A DNA stretch of 64,000 nucleotides from Panulirus ornatus (taxonomy: Eukaryota > Arthropoda > Malacostraca > Decapoda > Palinuridae). The stretch is from the NCBI RefSeq assembly GCF_036320965.1, contig NC_092271.1, forward strand, positions 12,424,596-12,488,595, read 5' to 3'. This document shows positions 59,206-64,000 of this stretch, piece by piece; the first letter of the stretch is position 1; each line of letters begins with the position of its first letter. The notes beneath the pieces are model-generated. The model worked only from the letters and a program-made list of their open reading frames with translations. It was not told the origin of the DNA and did not search any database. Both the position numbers and the translations under genes were made by a program.

Positions 59206-59780
59206 GTTTACTTCGCTCAGCTGATTGTCAGGTGGGCGTTCATGTGGGAACTCAGGAACTCCTCGTATAAGGTGTCTATGGTATGGTATAATGATGATTA
59301 TATAAATAAAAAACGAAGAAAAAGAAGAGGAAGATATCCAAAAAAGAAGAAAAAGAAGAAAAAGAGGATGTAACACAAAGAAAAATAATGAAACGACGGA
59401 AATGAACAGGTTCGACCCAAAATCAAAAATGCCTTTGCCGAAATTTATGAAAAGGATAAATACGAGTAATGACTTTTTCCCTCTTTTAATCAATGGCTAT
59501 ATTCACTCTAGCATACTTCCTCATTAGACCAGACTCAGAACAAAAAACTTAACAGGGACAATAAAAATATAGGAAAAAGAAAACAACGATCTGAGATTTT
59601 GTGGAGATGGAGAATTTGCATCTTTAAAAAGGTTCAATTGTATCTGTGAGGAAAATAAGATAATGAAAATAGTTCTAAGATTAAGTAATGTATAAAAATT
59701 CATGACGGACATTACAGTGGTCTACCCACTGGTTACCAAGGGCGACACAGTGATCATGTGATGCAGATGTTTGACTAGCG
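59206..59780 (-). promoter_or_regulatory. WDR91 5' leader and candidate promoter region
   Basis: Upstream of the WDR91 ATG on the minus strand. A long pyrimidine-rich tract on the coding strand (59290-59380) is followed by AG, so a non-coding first exon could splice near 59277. Around 59725-59760 there is an ATCATGTGAT E-box of the MiT/TFE type and an imperfect RFX X-box-like GTTACC-AAG-GGCGAC. Both are short and could be chance. No TATA box stands out. Confidence 0.25.
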
Positions 59781-61577
59781 TGATAATAGCATATTATTAT
59801 TCAAAGAGTTTGAATAATTAGCTTTCTCGTGCAATGGGCCGTACCACAGCATATTTCCAGGAAGTGAAAATTAGAAACTCTGCGACTAAGAATACGAAAA
59901 TGATTTAAGCAAAGTTTTGATATAAATCTTCAACGCATGAGTGAAGCAGTGCGAAGGTTTGCCTTGCTAAAGACGAAGCTGCTTCAGACTCCATGAAGAA
60001 AGATCACAGGGAAGAGCACAGTATTAGCAATATTTGAATAATTAGGAAGATAAATGTTGGAGGCAGCCACAATGGAAGCTGGAAAGAATTCAGATGGAGT
60101 TACTTCTCCAGTAGCTGAAACTAAGAAGGAAACGTGGACTTACTGATAGTTTTTATAAACTACTTTTGGCTAGACCAGAAAAGCTCAACAGTAAATGCAG
60201 AAAGGATATAGCATAATGTATCTTTAGGTTAAATGATTGTTTCATCTCACACATAATAGTTCTCCACTAATTTCAGGCACATATGAAAAGACAGAATGCG
60301 ATTGAAAGAAATGAATGTTTATTCGAATGCGAATGATCGGGGTTTTTTTTTTACCCGAATGGCCTAGGAACATGAATGGAATATATATTGAACAAACCGA
60401 TAATCCTTCAGGAGAAGTATATTCCACCATTCCTGTTGCAACCAGTTCTACTATATGTTTAACAGGTAGTGGATATGCATTGACTGGGTAGCAACAAACT
60501 TGGAATAAAACAAAAGCCAAGGGATGAAGTGACTGAAGTCATTCCCATCCTAGTCCAGTAATGTGTCTCTCAAGGTTCGCATAAATCTTAAAACTGGCTT
60601 AACCAAATGATACAGTAGAAACATTCATAGATGCATTCTTATCGCAATATGTGCACGTTTCCTTAATCTATTTCCCTATTACCAAACATCAATTATATCC
60701 TCGCTATGTATTTACATGTTTTTGCAGTTTTCCTTCCTCTGTTCTCGGGGTTTTTGACATATATGTTGTTACACACGGAGTAGATTAATTAGTCTTCTGT
60801 CGTCTCTTGCATATTTAAGTAACACTTGATCATTAATGGTGATATGATTGGTTGATGTCACCAGTGACCTTCACGGTGTACCTTAATGTTTTTAACGTCG
60901 CTATTCTTTTTTTTTTTTTTTTTAGCATACCCATCATAAAGGAGTAAATATCTGTATATCTACTTCCCATGGGAAGTCATTGTAATCCTGCATGTATGCT
61001 TATCTGGAAGCATAAATTCCAACCACGGTCACAATTCTGGTCGGATTTCTTAGGGCGCGTTTCATTGTCTCTTAAGGAAGAACTGTGATACGCAAGATGA
61101 ACGGGTACTGGCGTAAGAAAAGTATGCATTTATACGATGATAAACACATACATGTCGAGATAACTCAAGCTATAACGAAAAAAAAAGTGAAACGTTATTT
61201 TTTTTTGTAAAGACAGGAGAAACAATGTTAGAAAGTCTAATGTTACCTTAGCTTGTGTAAAGATAACTTCCTCCGGAAACCAACTATACCAGTCAGAATA
61301 AGCAAGTTGTTTTCTTTGTATAGAATGAAACATTAACTTTAACACTGTTTGTAGATTTCTAATTGAATCTGTAGCAATGAGAGAAACTGAAAAAGAATGG
61401 ATGCTACAATAATGCTGTGGTTCTTTATTGATAATTGCTACAAAACCTAAAACTTTTTGCATAAAAAATTTAATGTTATCTAACTATCAGTAACTCAATA
61501 ATATTCAACCACATCACAAATGTAGAGAGAGAACCATTTCTTCGACCACCGGTACGCCCCTAGACGGAATACAACGC
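59781..61577. other. Intergenic region between WDR91 and ATP5MK
   Basis: Nothing recognised. A 92-codon minus-strand frame at 60242-60520 has no family resemblance. Poly-T and poly-A runs at about 60341, 60909 and 61180. Confidence 0.5.
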
Positions 61578-61692
61578 ATTTGCTGATTGGTTACTCAGGC
61601 AAGCCAAGCGATCCTTCGACCAATAGCAAGCCATACAGGGACTGTAGTATCTTCTAGCACAGCTGATTTCTTTGCAGACGAACGGGTTGAGG
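61578..61692 (+). promoter_or_regulatory. Candidate ATP5MK promoter and non-coding first exon
   Basis: A GC-richer patch in AT-rich DNA holds ATTGG (about 61584) and CCAAT (about 61619) boxes in opposite orientation, 30-40 bp apart, a common layout for housekeeping mitochondrial genes. A possible donor (GAG then GTAAAG) lies at 61691/61692. Linking it to the acceptor at 63877 would give an intron of about 2.2 kb. This is inference from position and motifs only; no transcript evidence is visible. Confidence 0.3.
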
Positions 61693-62675
61693 TAAAGTTC
61701 AGAAGAATTGTGGTTTACATTGAAATGTTGCACTATGGTTATATATATTTGCTTGCTTGGTTAGAAATCTCAAAGACAGATAGTGTTTGATAAAGGAAAA
61801 TGTAAGAATAGTGTAACCGTATTTTGATATTACTTGCACCCAGCCTACACTTAAGAGAGGTGTAACTCTTGTATAATTTTACCCATTTACATTCTGGGAA
61901 ACTTTATCGAAAACACTAAAGTTAGTTTGGAAAAGGCCAGAGCCTTGTATTACGGAGTATTTCATCCATAGTCACCTAATTACCGAAGCCATGTTGATTA
62001 TCCAGAATAGTCTTCAGCAAGCTACTGAATGTGTATTCATTTAAGCCGTGGTTATGTTACTGATCATTTGTTACTATCCTTATGTTGCCGACTAGAATAT
62101 TTTCATGAATTTCTTAGTATTACTAGAGTTATCGATATTTTGCGGGGGGGGGGGGTTGAGAAATGGTTTGTCAGTTTCGGGATTAATATGAAGGAAAACA
62201 TCAGTTTGAAACTGATTTAGCTCCACATTCCTCTGGCCAAGTCGCTCAAAATATGGTATCAGTAGTCTCAGATCAATTTGTATCAAGAAACATGATAAAA
62301 AGAAAAATTATACAAAAATCTTGAATTCCCCTAAACAAAGTGGACAGGGCTTTGAATTTACCAAATATAACTCACTCGAGATCGAAGCTGATGCAGAAGT
62401 CATGTACAAAATAAATCTAAACTAACCTGGTAAAAGTACAATTTTGCTCCAGTTCATTATTAACTTTGGGTATTGAGTTATGATGGTCTACAATTAGAAA
62501 ACGGATCACAAACCTTGAAAATGCATGTCCACAAATGGACAAATTACGATGATTTGAAGCATTATATATGACTGAAAGATATCAAAAAGCCAATAAGGAT
62601 AATGTATGTTGGGTTTGATGTAAAACTGAATAATGCAGCTATAGAATATAACTTGAAGCAAAAACTTGAAGCATC
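61693..62675. other. Putative ATP5MK intron 1, unrecognised sequence
   Basis: No gene or repeat recognised; a G run is at 62143-62155. Confidence 0.4.
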
Positions 62676-62679
62676 TTTT

Positions 62680-63250
62680 GTTTCCTCCTCCACCTCTGAC
62701 ACGTACACTCTCTTTGTCTTGCCTCATTTATTCCCTCCATGTGTCCAGACCAATTTACCACTCTTTTCTTTCATCCATTCTCATATTTTTTCACCTTTGT
62801 TTTCTTACTGGATCAGCCATCCCACCACATGTCTGAACTATTTAATTTCCAGCACATGCACATTCCATTCTTCTACATGTTTTCCATATAGGACCCATGT
62901 ATCACCATCAGAAGTACTATACCATCAATCACACCCATCATCACTTACAGACTACCATCAAACACACCCATCGTTGCTGTTACAGTGACCTCTCTTTTCA
63001 TACACTCCTCAGTTTCAACCAGGACGTTCACCCACACATCCACCCTATAATTTGCTTCAGTTCTTACAGTTCCATCCACTCCTAGGTCCACCCTATAATT
63101 TGCTTGTTCTTACAGTTCCATCCACTCTTAGTTCCACCCTATAATTTGCTTCAGTTCTCTATTCTCTATCAGTGCACATTATTCCCAGTACATTCAGCAG
63201 TCCACTGAATACTCATTCTCCCTACTCTTCACCTAGTTCCCCATCTGCTC
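62680..63250 (-). mobile_element. Old RTE-like relic with internal triplication
   Basis: Minus strand: the left part matches the segment coding EVEGTRR to GHMERMSEE and LEMRCL (62680-62870), then the MFEG..VPTM region (62880-62990), then EVDHRVG-like codons (63040-63150). No open frame. Part of the sequence is triplicated (63038-63156). Confidence 0.6.
63038..63156. repeat. Threefold tandem repeat, 46-48 bp unit
   Basis: CCACCCTATAATTTGCTT recurs at about 63040, 63087 and 63133, each time in the context TTCTTACAGTTCCATCCACT (third unit diverges). The unit derives from the RTE segment coding [12 protein letters not shown]. Confidence 0.85.
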
Positions 63251-63870
63251 ACCTTATTTGATGGTGATATTCTCTTCACATATTTATCTCCAAAAACAGT
63301 TTCTTATTCCCCAAGAAGTTTACCAGTACTGTGTCATCCCGTCTATTGTTTGCTTTCTCTTCAGACTTGCACCTTCCACATTTCATGAACATCCCCATAT
63401 CAGTTACACTCCATCCCTGCAGGTAACACCTGCACACCTCTCTTTTCCCCTTCAGCAGCATCTTAACTTCCTCGTCCTATTTGCTGTACTCTTTCTAGAT
63501 ATCCACATCCTACCCTCTGTATGTCACACATTTGTCCCCTTCACATGTGAGCATTGTTTACCTATATACCTTTCATTCACACTCTTCTAGATTCGTATAC
63601 TCCCACCTTTAGTTATTCATCATGATGTAGGAAAATTCCACCTTTGGTTATGAAACTTGACCCAATATATTATACACAGACATTTATGTGCAAGTATGGA
63701 GTGCTGCAGTGTCAAGGAGGGGTGAACCTTTTATTTCTGTTTGTTGGGGTGATGGTGATTGGTTATGGAGTGGTTTGGGTGAAGTAACGGACAGTTTGGT
63801 ACCAACCTTTTGTATTAAGTGTAACGCAAAGTAAATTTTAATTCAGTTCATTGTAATGAGTTTTTACAAC
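63251..63870. other. Region upstream of ATP5MK coding exon
   Basis: Pyrimidine-rich to about 63590, possibly more of the old antisense RTE relic but not alignable by eye. The remainder is ordinary intron ending in TTTTTACAACTTTTCAG. Confidence 0.4.
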
Positions 63871-63877
63871 TTTTCAG

Positions 63878-63973
63878 GAAATAAAAATGGCTGGTGAATC
63901 AGGTGTAGATGGCTCACAATTCAAGGGCTTGTCCCGCTATTTCAACGGAAACACATTAGCTGGCAGAGCCAAT
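63878..63973 (+). CDS. ATP5MK: ATP5MK (DAPIT/USMG5) first coding exon, partial gene
   Basis: Subunit k of mitochondrial F1Fo ATP synthase, a single-pass inner-membrane protein of about 58 residues that helps hold ATP synthase dimers (family knowledge). The exon follows a TTTTCAG acceptor; the ATG is at 63887 and 29 codons run to 63973 before GTAAGT. The peptide starts MAGESGVDGSQFKGLSRYFN and ends GNTLAGRAN, matching the family pattern FxGxxKYFNxxTxxGRxN; the vertebrate exon boundary also follows this Asn, as I recall. The membrane helix lies in the next exon, beyond the window. The acceptor just before the ATG implies a non-coding first exon upstream. It is divergently oriented to WDR91. Confidence 0.88.
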
Positions 63974-64000
63974 GTAAGTGTGTCTTGGTGTGTGATATGA

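Noticed and set aside
60242..60520. 92-codon minus-strand frame in the intergenic region
   Set aside because: No recognised domain, no splice context, ordinary composition. Could be chance.
1..64000. tRNA or rRNA genes, CRISPR arrays, bacterial operons
   Set aside because: Scanned for cloverleaf-type boxes, rRNA-like conserved stretches and regularly spaced repeats; only microsatellites and retroelement repeats are present.

Overview
This is eukaryotic, invertebrate-type DNA: the genes are split by GT-AG introns, intergenic and intronic DNA is rich in long (AT)n and (AAT)n microsatellites, and non-LTR retrotransposons are dense. An arthropod, most likely a decapod crustacean, fits best. That assignment is inference; no rRNA, mitochondrial or other diagnostic gene is present.

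Two host genes are recognisable. Nearly the whole window, 205 to 59205 on the minus strand, is one gene: the orthologue of WDR91, a Rab7-linked endosome maturation factor. I could place 13 coding exons with canonical splice sites and consistent phases. They give 669 residues from the start codon to beyond the left window edge, so the last C-terminal exon is missing. At the right edge, on the plus strand, lies the first coding exon of ATP5MK (DAPIT/USMG5, subunit k of mitochondrial ATP synthase). The two genes are divergent with about 4.7 kb between their start codons.

The WDR91 introns hold most of the other content. One non-LTR family dominates. It has an APE-type endonuclease plus reverse transcriptase with an FADD catalytic box, is about 3.5 kb at full length, and is RTE-like. 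There are more than 25 copies, fragments and relics on both strands, from old and riddled with stops to nearly identical copies with a 309-residue open RT frame. The best full-length copy (26647-31563, plus) carries a younger antisense RTE copy and a short non-autonomous element nested inside it. That short element (about 240 bp, 8 copies here) has a head matching the RTE 5' UTR and a tail ending in the same 28-nt stem-loop as the RTE 3' end, so it looks like a dependent partner of the RTE. Other repeats are jockey/CR1-like LINE relics (about 6990-9860, 14990-16000, 53650-54010), another degenerate LINE (53165-53560), a Tigger-like DNA transposon with TIRs (42270-43344) and a 273-bp Tigger-type MITE (11156-11432).

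Layout: 205-6273 WDR91 exons 13 to 10 with old RTE relics; 7-10 kb jockey-like LINE with nested RTE; 10.7 kb exon 9; 12.9-14.9 kb RTE insertion with a 5' inversion; 15-16 kb jockey/CR1 relic; 16.3-18.9 kb RTE/short-element/(AAT)n mosaic; 19.2 kb exon 8; 20.2-21.5 kb old RTE; 21.5-26.6 kb intron with nothing recognised; 26.6-41.2 kb large nested and inverted RTE mosaic around exon 7; 41.5-45.1 kb exons 6 and 5 with the Tigger-like element between them; 45.3-52.4 kb second RTE/(AT)n mosaic; 52.6-59.2 kb exons 4 to 1 with old LINE relics; 59.2-63.9 kb intergenic region and ATP5MK start.
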